A stretch of 64,000 nucleotides of DNA from an uncultured Prevotellaceae bacterium. GTDB taxonomy: Bacteria; Bacteroidota; Bacteroidia; Bacteroidales; Bacteroidaceae. Made by a program: the position numbers and the translations under genes. The notes beneath the pieces are model-generated. The model saw only the letters and a list, made by a program, of their open reading frames with translations. It did no database searches and had not been told where the DNA came from. Of this stretch, positions 57,701 through 64,000 are shown in pieces; the stretch's first letter is position 1; the number at the start of each line of letters is the position of its first letter. Location of the stretch: positions 1 through 64,000 of the forward strand of contig CACYXD010000004.1 in assembly GCA_902778255.1 (NCBI GenBank). Reading direction: 5' to 3'.

Positions 57701-57977
57701 TGCGTAATTTCACCTCAAACTCAGAGCCATAGAGTGTACGTTCTCTGTCTAAACGGGGAATGTAGAATTCTCGTTGTTGCTTAGGAGTCTTTTCGGTAGT
57801 AAACGTAGGCGAGGTAAAAATGAAACGTAGTTCTTTTATATCTTTCAGAGCTTCCTTCAGTTCCTGAAAGGCATAGATAGAGAAGCAGGATGCCGCAATG
57901 GACAGTCGGCTCCCTGATTGCATTTGCTGCATCAAATCATCACGCAGCGTTTTACCTACGTTGTTTATCAGCTCCAT
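54750..57977 (-). CDS. Large SNF2-type helicase with PLD-like N-terminus
   Basis: 1075 residues. Residues 1-185 have the layout of a phospholipase D-like domain (RLSIAASCFSIYAFQELKEAL) but no HxKxxxxD motif; the expected region reads MMGFINLDETSYSPINGF. Q-motif-like YNFQRDAA (243-250), Walker A DSVGLGKT (267-274), DESHNF (356-361), SATPVNNR, and the second RecA domain ending NYDIHWNPVRIIQRFGRIDRIG give a complete SF2/SNF2 motor. The C-terminal 250 residues are unknown. It is encoded with DUF4391 and lies upstream of mod-res. A structured ~300-nt region precedes it. Confidence 0.85.
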   Translation of the reverse strand: MELINNVGKTLRDDLMQQMQSGSRLSIAASCFSIYAFQELKEALKDIKELRFIFTSPTFTTEKTPKQQREFYIPRLDRERTLYGSEFEVKLRNELTQKAIARECAEWIRQKACFKSNRTNEQMMGFINLDETSYSPINGFTTVDLGCEKGNNAYTMIQKAETPFSKAYIDLFNQLWNDSSRLQVVTEEVIDSISNAYKENAPEFLYFVALYNIFNEFLEDISEDELPKEATGFKNSAIWNKLYNFQRDAALAVINKLERYNGCILADSVGLGKTFTALSVIKYFESRNRTVLVLCPKKLFENWNTYRQNYVNNPLAKDRLNYDILYHTDLSRTQGRSNDLDLERVNWGNYDLVVIDESHNFRNGGKVSTDENGENPRENRYLRLMNKVIRAGVKTKVLMLSATPVNNRFNDLKNQLQLAYEGQSEAFNDLLPTERGIDDIFRQAQTAYNMWANFAPEERTTERLLRMLDFDFFKLLDAVTIARSRKHIQQYYDTTDIGTFPKRLKPISRQPHLTDLNTAINYNEIFEQLQQLRLAIYAPSAFILDSRLYKYKEEESTTGHRLSIEEREQGIQRLMNIQLLKRLESSVNSFRLTLGRIRDYMQETLDAIARYQQGDKRVSVDDYESVDGDEDEQEFTIGKKKNRILLEDMDYISWQREIMGDLEIIRLLLTMLESITPEHDSKLQQLITDLKEKFAHPINGDNKKVIIFTAFSDTALYLYECLAEKIKTKYDLNVALVTGDVEARSTLKLREKLDFNKVLTLFSPISKEREAIYPHLHEDIDVLIATDCISEGQNLQDCDYLLNYDIHWNPVRIIQRFGRIDRIGSQNVQIQLVNYWPDMTLDEYINLKGRVESRMKATVLTATGDDNLLSPEEKDDLEYRRQQLERLKEDVVDLEEMNSGVSIMDLGLNEFRLDLLEYMSGNHDVEHTPNGLHAVVRGSGQAPAGTIFVLKNRTAGVNIDHKNQLHPFYMVYISDDGEVVVDHLHPKDLLDKMRLLCKPMTKPDVKLCAQFNKETRDGLRMGKYSDLLSKAINSIISVKEQSSIDSFLEGYAGELFEEHYVGLDDFELICFLVIK

Positions 57978-58020
57978 CTGTATTGTTTTAGGGCAATCAG
58001 ACTATATCTTCAGGCTTGCT

Positions 58021-58320
58021 TACAGGTAAACATCAAAAGACCTCAGGATACAAAAGAAGCGCGAAACATGGCTCTTCTCTTGAATCATGAGGTCGTAGGA
58101 ATTACCTGTAGTGCTAAGATACAAGTCATGCCCGCGCTATCGCACGGGCATCGGCTGACTTGTTCATGCACTAGATCATTGAAATTTCCTACGTTTCATG
58201 ATTCTCTGAACAAATAGCTGATGCTATTATTTACCAACAAAAATCGCACCGCCACCCTACACTTAGGGATTCATGCCTCTTAGGGCAAGCACCGATTTAT
58301 CAGTATCTCGGCAGTACTTG
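58021..58320 (-). ncRNA. Candidate structured leader or ncRNA upstream of the helicase
   Basis: Between a -7 box (58325-58332) and the helicase ATG lies sequence that folds almost entirely. In transcript order: CCGA/TCGG (58308-58311 with 58292-58295) inside CAAG/CTTG; TGCC/GGCA (58274-58287); CCCTA-TAGGG (58255-58268); AATAGC-GCTATT (58213-58228). Then a 121-nt hairpin A: 58083-58101 with 58186-58203, TAGTGC with GCACTA, and an apical ACAAGTCATGCCCG stem (58121-58134 with 58145-58163). Finally hairpin B, overlapping A: TACAGGTAA (58021-58029) with 58102-58110, and GACCTCA (58039-58045) with 58088-58094. A and B cannot form together. I see no tmRNA, RNase P or SRP RNA signature. Confidence 0.55.
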
Positions 58321-58324
58321 AATG

Positions 58325-58332
58325 CAAAGTTA
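58325..58332 (-). promoter_or_regulatory. -7 box upstream of the structured region
   Basis: TAACTTTG on the minus strand followed by CATTC. It would start transcription near 58318-58320 and give a leader of about 340 nt before the helicase ATG. Confidence 0.55.
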
Positions 58333-58426
58333 CAAAATCTTTTCCAAACTAAAACACTTTTCTGAAAATATCTTTCACCTTTCAATTAATTATTTATCTG
58401 AGTACACGTCTTTCGCATAATGAGGT

Positions 58427-58488
58427 AACAGGTAACATCTTTCTTCTGAAATGCCCATGAATAAAGGGTTTGCGTGGTGTTACCTGTT
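58427..58488. repeat. 11-bp inverted repeat with adjacent direct repeat
   Basis: AACAGGTAACA (58427-58437) and its complement TGTTACCTGTT (58478-58488), 40 nt apart. The left arm is part of a doubled GGTAACA (58424-58437). Confidence 0.75.
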
Positions 58489-58647
58489 AGGTGTTTTTTG
58501 CGAAGCGATAGTTTTCCACCAATTTGCTATAGGATGACGAGCCGAGGGCGAAGGGGCAACGAGGACGGAGCGGAAGGCCGACGAACTGGCAGCTCGAAGG
58601 TCACGATAAGGCAGCTTAAAAATTACAAAGTCCCACCTTACGATTGG

Positions 58648-58706
58648 TAAGTATAGGGTTTAGCACTCGTAAGTATGGTACTTAGCACTCGTAAGTATAG
58701 GGTTTA
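58648..58706. repeat. 22-bp tandem repeat, 2.7 copies
   Basis: TAAGTATAGGGTTTAGCACTCG at 58648, a variant (GGTACT for AGGGTTT region) at 58670, and a partial third copy at 58692-58706. Confidence 0.85.
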
Positions 58707-58736
58707 CAAAATTTTGCAGTTACACTGAAGGAAGGA

Positions 58737-59330
58737 TTACCCCCTAGAAGATATTTTCGAGATTTCCGTGTATATACGCTGAACGGGCAAGCCCATTACA
58801 TTGAAATAGCTGCCATTCAGACTGGTGACACCTATATAGCCAATCCACTCCTGAATACCATAGGCGCCTGCTTTGTCGAAAGGCTTATAAACATCAACAT
58901 AATGGTTTATCTCCTCATCAGTAAGTTGCTTAAAGGTTACATCGGTAGTCACGGAGAAATGACGCTGCTCTTGCTTCGTGGTCAGACAGACGCCCGTTGT
59001 AACCTGATGAGCTACGCCACTCAGCTTTTTCAGCATCCTGCGGGCATCATCGGCATCAACAGGCTTCCCCATCACTTCATCACCCACAATCACAACTGTA
59101 TCGGCGGTGATAATCAGGTCATCATCAGCCATCAGGTCGCGATAGGCCAATGCTTTTTCACGGGCAATAAACTCGGCAATCTGACTCACGGGCAGGTCGG
59201 CTGGATAACTCTCTTCAATATCGGGCAGCACCTTTACCTCGAAAGGAATGCCCAGGCCGCCCAGCAACTCACGGCGACGCGGCGAGTTACTGGCCAATAT
59301 GATATGATAATTCTTTAAGTTCTCAAACAT
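58737..59330 (-). CDS. maf: Maf-family nucleotide pyrophosphatase
   Basis: 197 residues. The family start IILASNSPRRRELL is at about 9-22, and the later ITADTVVIVGDEVMGKPVDAD holds the catalytic Asp region. Maf/YhdE-type enzymes hydrolyse dTTP/UTP or modified nucleotides and are linked to septum control. The ATG at 59330 overlaps the kdsC stop (TGATG); ATG at 59336 and a further upstream start are also in frame. 3' flank is the repeat-rich gap. Confidence 0.93.
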   Translation of the reverse strand: MFENLKNYHIILASNSPRRRELLGGLGIPFEVKVLPDIEESYPADLPVSQIAEFIAREKALAYRDLMADDDLIITADTVVIVGDEVMGKPVDADDARRMLKKLSGVAHQVTTGVCLTTKQEQRHFSVTTDVTFKQLTDEEINHYVDVYKPFDKAGAYGIQEWIGYIGVTSLNGSYFNVMGLPVQRIYTEISKISSRG

Positions 59331-59848
59331 CACCATCCAAAAGCTTTTTCGTCCTTCAGCCATTTGCCCTGAGCACGAAGCACCTGCTCAACGACGTCGC
59401 GACCGCAACCGTAACCACCATCACGATGACTGACGTATAGGCTCACTTCCTTTACTTCCGTGCATGCATCCTTAGGACAGACAGGACACCCTACCCTGCG
59501 CATCACTTCCAAGTCGGGGATATCATCGCCCATATACATCACCTCGTCCTCACTCAGGCCGTATTTATCGAGGAAGGCTTCATAGGTTTTAATCTTCACG
59601 GAACATCCTACATAGATGTCCTGTACGCCTAAAGCCTCATAGCGCACGCGCACAGATTCCACATTGGCACCTGTCATAATAGCTACATGAAGTCCCATCT
59701 TCACAGCCAGTTGAATGGCATAGCCGTCTTTGATATTCACAGTACGCAGAGGCCATCCGTCGGCTCCCAGCGTAATCGTCTCTGCAGAGAGCACACCATC
59801 AATATCGAAGATGATGGCGCGTATCTTACTTAAATCGTAGTTAATCAT
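59330..59848 (-). CDS. kdsC: KdsC-type HAD phosphatase (KDO 8-phosphate phosphatase)
   Basis: 172 residues. HAD motif [12 protein letters not shown], motif [12 protein letters not shown], and motif [14 protein letters not shown] are clear. No cap domain, as in KdsC tetramers. It makes free KDO for lipopolysaccharide. It overlaps the DUF2520 gene upstream by 8 bp. Confidence 0.9.
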   Translation of the reverse strand: MINYDLSKIRAIIFDIDGVLSAETITLGADGWPLRTVNIKDGYAIQLAVKMGLHVAIMTGANVESVRVRYEALGVQDIYVGCSVKIKTYEAFLDKYGLSEDEVMYMGDDIPDLEVMRRVGCPVCPKDACTEVKEVSLYVSHRDGGYGCGRDVVEQVLRAQGKWLKDEKAFGW

Positions 59849-60611
59849 TGTCTATCTCTTGAATACTTTTACTCATTATATCATAGATTTGCTGCATCAG
59901 CGGATGATCGGCAAGAAGGGCTTTCTGACGCTCCATCACGTTTGCATCCCTACGCACGGCAGGCCCTGTCTGGGCATCGCGTGGATGCAGGGTCTCTACC
60001 TTCTGAGCCGTTTCCTCGATAAGTGGCAGCATAGCTTCGAAAGGCAGGCCGTGGGCCTCAAGTATCTGGGCAGAGAGGGCATAGCAATGGTTGGCAAAAT
60101 TACAGGCAAAGACCGCTGCCAGATGCAGATAGCGCCGTTCATCGCTAGAGAGCTCATGAACATGGGGCGAGAGTGACTCGGCTATCTCGCGTGACAATGC
60201 CAGCGTCGGTTGGTCGCTTGCTTCTATAAATAAATGTACACGCGAGAAATCCACCGCTTTTTCCTTTGAGAAAGTCTGCATAGGATACAGCACGCCGCAA
60301 TGCGCTTGACTGCCGAAGATGGTCATCGGCATAGAACCTGCGGTATGCAGAAATACTTGCTGTTCCCTACCCTTTTGCAACGATGAAATCACGTCTGGCA
60401 GAGCGGAGTCCTTGACAGAAAGAATATAGGCATCGGCCTGCTTAGGAAGTGCCTCTATGCGATCGGTAGCAGCACAACCTACTGCTTCTGCCAGCGACGA
60501 GGCCGAGGCCAGCGTGCGACTATAGACAGCCAAGACACGATGGCCACCTTTGCTCATGGCCTTTGCCAGATGCGTAGCCACCCTGCCTGCGCCTACAAAT
60601 ACGATATCCAT
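59841..60611 (-). CDS. NAD(P)-binding DUF2520 protein
   Basis: 256 residues. The N-terminal Rossmann fold shows [16 protein letters not shown]; the C-terminal half matches DUF2520 ([18 protein letters not shown], then [18 protein letters not shown]). The family resembles ketopantoate or pyrroline-5-carboxylate reductase-type dehydrogenases, substrate unknown. Its ATG overlaps the nitroreductase stop by 1 bp (TGATG). Confidence 0.87.
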   Translation of the reverse strand: MDIVFVGAGRVATHLAKAMSKGGHRVLAVYSRTLASASSLAEAVGCAATDRIEALPKQADAYILSVKDSALPDVISSLQKGREQQVFLHTAGSMPMTIFGSQAHCGVLYPMQTFSKEKAVDFSRVHLFIEASDQPTLALSREIAESLSPHVHELSSDERRYLHLAAVFACNFANHCYALSAQILEAHGLPFEAMLPLIEETAQKVETLHPRDAQTGPAVRRDANVMERQKALLADHPLMQQIYDIMSKSIQEIDND

Positions 60612-61138
60612 CAGAACTTGTCAATGTGTACGTTTTCCCATTTCAGCTTATCCTCGTTCTGAGGCTGACGCTCATCAGCTTTATGACCAAAGGCAATGAC
60701 ACACAGCACGTTGTAGTTCTCAGGAATATCGAGGATGCCACGAATCACAGTATCGGCACTGGTACCATCGTTGAGTCCGCGGCCGCGCATCTGCACCCAG
60801 CAAGAGCCAAGCCCCAGCTCTTCGGCCTGATACTGCATAGAGATAGCAGCAATGGAACCGTCCTCTATCCAACAGTCGTTCTGCACAGGATCACCCAACA
60901 CCACAATGGCCAATGCGGCACCTTTGATGAGCTGGCCACCCATCTCCTTGGCATCGGAAAGTTTCTCAAGATCCATCTTATCATCTACCACCACGAACTG
61001 CCAGGCACGCTGTCCTTTTGAAGTGGGTGACATCAGGGCTGCACGAAGAATCAGCTTCACGTCCTCGCCATCAATTTCCTGTTCTGTAAACTTACGATGC
61101 GAACGGCGCATCTGCGCCAGGGTCTTAAAGTCTGTCAT
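60611..61138 (-). CDS. Nitroreductase-family flavoprotein
   Basis: 175 residues. FMN-binding pattern RRSHRKFTEQEID near the start and MSPTSKGQRAWQFVVV in the middle-left; GLGSCWVQMRGR and IAFGHKADERQP follow. Members reduce quinones, nitro compounds or flavins; the natural substrate is unknown. It heads the minus-strand group nitroreductase-DUF2520-kdsC-maf, all overlapping, a likely operon. Confidence 0.9.
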   Translation of the reverse strand: MTDFKTLAQMRRSHRKFTEQEIDGEDVKLILRAALMSPTSKGQRAWQFVVVDDKMDLEKLSDAKEMGGQLIKGAALAIVVLGDPVQNDCWIEDGSIAAISMQYQAEELGLGSCWVQMRGRGLNDGTSADTVIRGILDIPENYNVLCVIAFGHKADERQPQNEDKLKWENVHIDKF

Positions 61139-61238
61139 TTTTCTTTTATAAATGGTTATTTGAATGCAAAGTTCGAAAAAAAATAGAGAAAAACAAAAAT
61201 AATTAGGTATTAAGAATCAAGAATTAAGAATTATTTCG

Positions 61239-61246
61239 TATTTTTG
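61239..61246 (+). promoter_or_regulatory. -7 box just before the GNAT gene
   Basis: TATTTTTG ending 6 nt before the ATG at 61253. A leaderless transcript or a later start would follow. Preceded by AATTAAGAATTA repeats. Confidence 0.5.
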
Positions 61247-61252
61247 CGCCCG

Positions 61253-62236
61253 ATGAGCGAACTAACCATTAACATCTACACTAACCCAAGCCATTTGCCA
61301 AAGGGCTTACACGAGCAAGACTTCTTTCATAGCACGCAGTATTTTCTGTTGGCTAAGAAGACGCCTCGCCTAAAACCCTATATGGTGACTGTTGAGACTG
61401 CCGATGGCGTGATAGCAGGACAACTGCTGGCACTGGTACGCTATCGCTCATCACTCTTTCCCCCTTACCTCTATCGTCATTGCATCATCATGGGCGAAGG
61501 CATCTATCATGCCGACTTCCAGGAGCAAAGCGCCAACTTGTTTGCCATGATGCTGGAATGTCTGACATCAAAGATAGGCCGATGGACGCTCTATCTGGAA
61601 GTGAGCCACTTAAGCAGCAAGATGTTTGCCTATAAACAACTGCGCGAACAGCACTACTTCCCTGTGCGCTGGAACAACATCCACAACTCGCTTCACTCTC
61701 ACACACCCGAGGAGCGCATCAGCGAACGGATGCAGCATCGCATCAACGCAGCCTACGAGCGAGGTGTGATCACAGACGAGGTAAAGACGGAGGAAGATTT
61801 TAAGGCTTTCATGAAGCTGTTAAGGCAACATAACAGACTGAAACCGAAACGATACATACCTGATAACGAGTTCTTCAGAGGATTGCAGAGAAGCGAGAAT
61901 GGATGTCTGTATCTCACTCGTTATCACGGACATATAATAGGATGTTCAGCAATCGTTTATAGCCAGAAGCAGGCCTATCTATGGTATGCAGCCTATCGAA
62001 GAAAGACCTTTGCCTTCGTTCATCCTGCCGACCTGACGATATGGCACGCTATTAAGGATTCGCATACAAAAGGCTATGAGCATATCTATTTCTTGGACGT
62101 GGGATTACCTTATCAGAAAAACACTTTCCGCGATTTCATTCTGAGCTTTGGAGGCAAACCCACCTCCAGCTACCGATGGTTTCATTGCACCATCGGCTGG
62201 ATAAACAGTTTGCTGTCGTGGTTTTATCGCGACTAA
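61253..62236 (+). CDS. GNAT-like acyltransferase
   Basis: 327 residues, soluble. The C-terminal half (about 150-300) has a GNAT/FemAB-type pattern: EEDFKAFMKLLRQHNRLKPKRY, then YHGHIIGCSAIVYSQKQAYLWYAAYRR and IYFLDVGLPYQKNTFRDFILSFGG (in part). The N-terminal half resembles the same fold in degenerate form, as in the FemABX group that acts on cell-wall precursors. Substrate unknown. The TonB receptor begins 36 bp later on the same strand. Confidence 0.75.
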   Translation: MSELTINIYTNPSHLPKGLHEQDFFHSTQYFLLAKKTPRLKPYMVTVETADGVIAGQLLALVRYRSSLFPPYLYRHCIIMGEGIYHADFQEQSANLFAMMLECLTSKIGRWTLYLEVSHLSSKMFAYKQLREQHYFPVRWNNIHNSLHSHTPEERISERMQHRINAAYERGVITDEVKTEEDFKAFMKLLRQHNRLKPKRYIPDNEFFRGLQRSENGCLYLTRYHGHIIGCSAIVYSQKQAYLWYAAYRRKTFAFVHPADLTIWHAIKDSHTKGYEHIYFLDVGLPYQKNTFRDFILSFGGKPTSSYRWFHCTIGWINSLLSWFYRD

Positions 62237-62272
62237 GATAATAAATAAGCGATTCCTGCGTTATTACCATTG

Positions 62273-64000
62273 ATGAAACTATTCGCCAGACGATATCTCA
62301 TAGCGCTTGTCATGATGATGACAAGCCTTTCAATGATGGCCCAGTCGTTTACCCTAAAAGGAAAGGTAACCGACGAAGACGGCAATGGGCTGGAACTGGC
62401 CACCGTGTCTTGTCTGGAACAGGCTGCCGTAACGATGACCAACCTGAAAGGCGAATTTCAGATATGGTTGCAATCAGCAGATTCCGTGGTGGTGAAATTT
62501 TCCATGATTGGCTATAAACCTCGAACCCGTGTTCTGCGAAACCCCAAAATGACACAGACACTCATCGTACAGTTGAGCGGACTGGATGAGCTCAACGAGG
62601 TGGTCATCACACAGAAGAAACGACAGACTGACGCGATGGAACAGCTTGATGTAAAAGACATCAAAGCCGTACCTTCCACCAGTGGCAATGCCGTCGAGGA
62701 ACTGATACAACAGCAAGCCGGCGTATCAACCCACAACGAACTGTCAAGCCAATACAACGTCAGAGGCGGCTCATTTGACGAGAACTCTGTGTATATCAAC
62801 AACGTAGAGCTTTATCGCCCATTACTCATCAGAAGCGGCCAGCAGGAAGGTCTGTCTGTTATCAATCCTGATATGGTTGAAAAAATCGGATTCTCGAGCG
62901 GAGGCTTCTCTGCGAAATACGGCGACAAGATGTCGAGCGCCCTTGACATCACCTACAAACGTCCAAAGGCTTTTGAGGCAACGGCAATGGCATCGCTGCT
63001 TGGAGGAAGTGCCTATGTGGGCATGAGCAACAAGAAATTTTCAATGAGCCATGGTCTGCGCTACAAGACAAACCGCTACCTGCTGGGATCGCTGGAAACG
63101 ACAGGTGAGTACAGACCCAACCAACTGGACTATCAGACATATATCACCTACGAGCCCAATAGACGATGGACTTTCGAGGTGCTTGGCAACATTTCCGAAA
63201 ACCATTATAATTTCAAGCCGAAAGACCGTGAGACTTCGTTTGGCACGATGGAAGATGTCAAGACATTCAAGGTCTATTTCGACGGACAGGAAAAGGATAT
63301 CTTCCGCACGCTATTCGGCACAGCTGGCATCACCAGGCACTTTGGCGACTCATCGCATATAAAACTGCTTTGGTCGGCCTTTCAGTCGAAAGAACAGGAA
63401 AGATACGATATCCAAGGACAATATTGGCTGAATGAAGCACAGAGCACAGAGCAACTGGGGGTGGGAACATACGCCGAGCACGCACGCAACTATCTGACTG
63501 CCAATATGCAGAGCCTCAAGTTAATATACAACAAACGCTTCAGACAGCATGACGTGGAAGCTGGACTGACCTATAAATGGGAACATATCAAGGAGCAAAG
63601 CCGTGAATACGAGATGCGCGACTCCAGCGGATACTCCATACCCCATACGGCTAACCGGCTTGACTTGATATACACCCTCTCGTCGAGAAACGATATTAAG
63701 TCAACACGCACAGAAGGCTATATTCAGGATATACTGCGCTGGCACCACAACGACACTTATTTCACACTGAACTATGGCATCAGATTCGCCCATTGGTCGT
63801 TCAACAAAGAGACATTGCTGTCGCCACGCGTCTCATTAGCTATCGTGCCTGCATTCAATCAAGACATTACCTACCGCTTTGCCACAGGTATCTATTATCA
63901 GGCTCCTTTCTATAAGGAACTGCGCGACACCACCACACAGTCAGGGGTCACCGTAGTTACACTCAACAAGAATATCAAGAGTCAGCGCTCACTTCAGTTC
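62273..64000 (+). CDS. TonB-dependent receptor, 5' part (runs off window)
   Basis: 576 codons are present with no stop before the window end. Signal peptide: MKLFARRYLIALVMMMTSLSMMAQ. Residues about 25-105 form a CarboxypepD_reg-like domain (FTLKGKVTDEDGNGLELATV). The plug domain follows (SSQYNVRGGSFDENSVYINNVELY, in part; FSSGGFSAKYGDKMSSALDI), then barrel strands. It imports a large substrate across the outer membrane. No SusD-like gene is visible in this window. A TonB box cannot be fixed with confidence. Confidence 0.9.
   Translation, partial: MKLFARRYLIALVMMMTSLSMMAQSFTLKGKVTDEDGNGLELATVSCLEQAAVTMTNLKGEFQIWLQSADSVVVKFSMIGYKPRTRVLRNPKMTQTLIVQLSGLDELNEVVITQKKRQTDAMEQLDVKDIKAVPSTSGNAVEELIQQQAGVSTHNELSSQYNVRGGSFDENSVYINNVELYRPLLIRSGQQEGLSVINPDMVEKIGFSSGGFSAKYGDKMSSALDITYKRPKAFEATAMASLLGGSAYVGMSNKKFSMSHGLRYKTNRYLLGSLETTGEYRPNQLDYQTYITYEPNRRWTFEVLGNISENHYNFKPKDRETSFGTMEDVKTFKVYFDGQEKDIFRTLFGTAGITRHFGDSSHIKLLWSAFQSKEQERYDIQGQYWLNEAQSTEQLGVGTYAEHARNYLTANMQSLKLIYNKRFRQHDVEAGLTYKWEHIKEQSREYEMRDSSGYSIPHTANRLDLIYTLSSRNDIKSTRTEGYIQDILRWHHNDTYFTLNYGIRFAHWSFNKETLLSPRVSLAIVPAFNQDITYRFATGIYYQAPFYKELRDTTTQSGVTVVTLNKNIKSQRSLQF

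Larger units (their letters stand above)
58333..58736. other. Non-coding gap with repeats
   Basis: 404 bp between the leader promoter and the end of maf. It holds an 11-bp inverted repeat (58427-58488), a purine-rich GC-rich stretch (about 58531-58610) that encodes only a doubtful 38-codon ORF (58534-58650), and a 22-bp tandem repeat (58648-58706). No supported gene. Confidence 0.6.

Noticed and set aside
58021-58320. tmRNA, RNase P RNA or SRP RNA
   Set aside because: I looked for the conserved core words of each on the minus strand and found none; no tag-peptide reading frame.
58534-58650. 38-codon ORF in the purine-rich stretch
   Set aside because: Codon use (many CGA, AGG, GGG) unlike the neighbours, and its stop falls inside the tandem repeat; no support beyond an open frame.

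Overview
The window looks like a chromosomal segment from a member of the Bacteroidota, most likely Prevotellaceae (Prevotella/Segatella/Xylanibacter-like). The evidence is the gene content: a Bacteroidota-type ATP synthase operon that begins with beta and epsilon, PPi-dependent phosphofructokinase, class III fructose-bisphosphatase, an M49 dipeptidyl peptidase, a CarboxypepD_reg-type TonB receptor and HU-HIG proteins. Intergenic regions also carry many Bacteroidota -7 boxes (TAnnTTTG), several with a TTTG 19-20 nt upstream.

Layout. 1-3.4 kb: the 3' end of an HU-like gene, repeat-rich spacer, a FadL-like outer-membrane protein and a low-complexity secreted protein. 3.4-11.5 kb: prmA, then the complete atpDC-(atpI-like)-BEFHAG operon on the minus strand. 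11.6-14.6 kb: an AlkD-like protein, dipeptidyl peptidase III and an AraC-type regulator, all minus. 14.7-28 kb: one long plus-strand run, purU-hisH-hisA-hisF-hisIE-ftsE-lysC-lysA-unknown-fbp-pepT-antiporter, with ATGA overlaps or short gaps throughout. 28-34 kb: an LptD-like protein, HD hydrolase, GH25 lysozyme and pfp (minus). 34-38.4 kb: tRNA-Ser(CGA), YigZ, DUF1015, HIT, MntP and an ATP-grasp protein (minus). 38.5-39.8 kb: a small accessory patch with a Crp/Fnr gene remnant, three small unknown genes, nested inverted repeats and a 22-bp tandem repeat. 39.8-48.7 kb: nadC, a beta-barrel protein, cstA, a GHL10 hydrolase, carB and an acidic unknown protein.

48.8-58.3 kb is the main accessory island. 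It holds type III restriction (res) and modification (mod) genes, a DUF4391 protein and a large SNF2-type helicase with a degenerate PLD-like N-terminus, all on the minus strand. A small Cys-rich gene with its own plus-strand promoter interrupts them. About 300 nt of densely hairpinned sequence lies between a -7 box and the helicase start, and contains two mutually exclusive nested hairpins. The mod target-recognition region is much more AT-rich than its flanks. This is my best candidate for an undescribed system: a type III R-M locus extended by a helicase/DUF4391 pair and led by a structured RNA or regulatory element.

58.7-64 kb returns to housekeeping genes: maf, kdsC, a DUF2520 dehydrogenase-like protein, a nitroreductase, a GNAT protein and the first 576 codons of a TonB-dependent receptor that runs off the window. 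All assignments rest on reading motifs in the sequence and on family knowledge; no database search was run.
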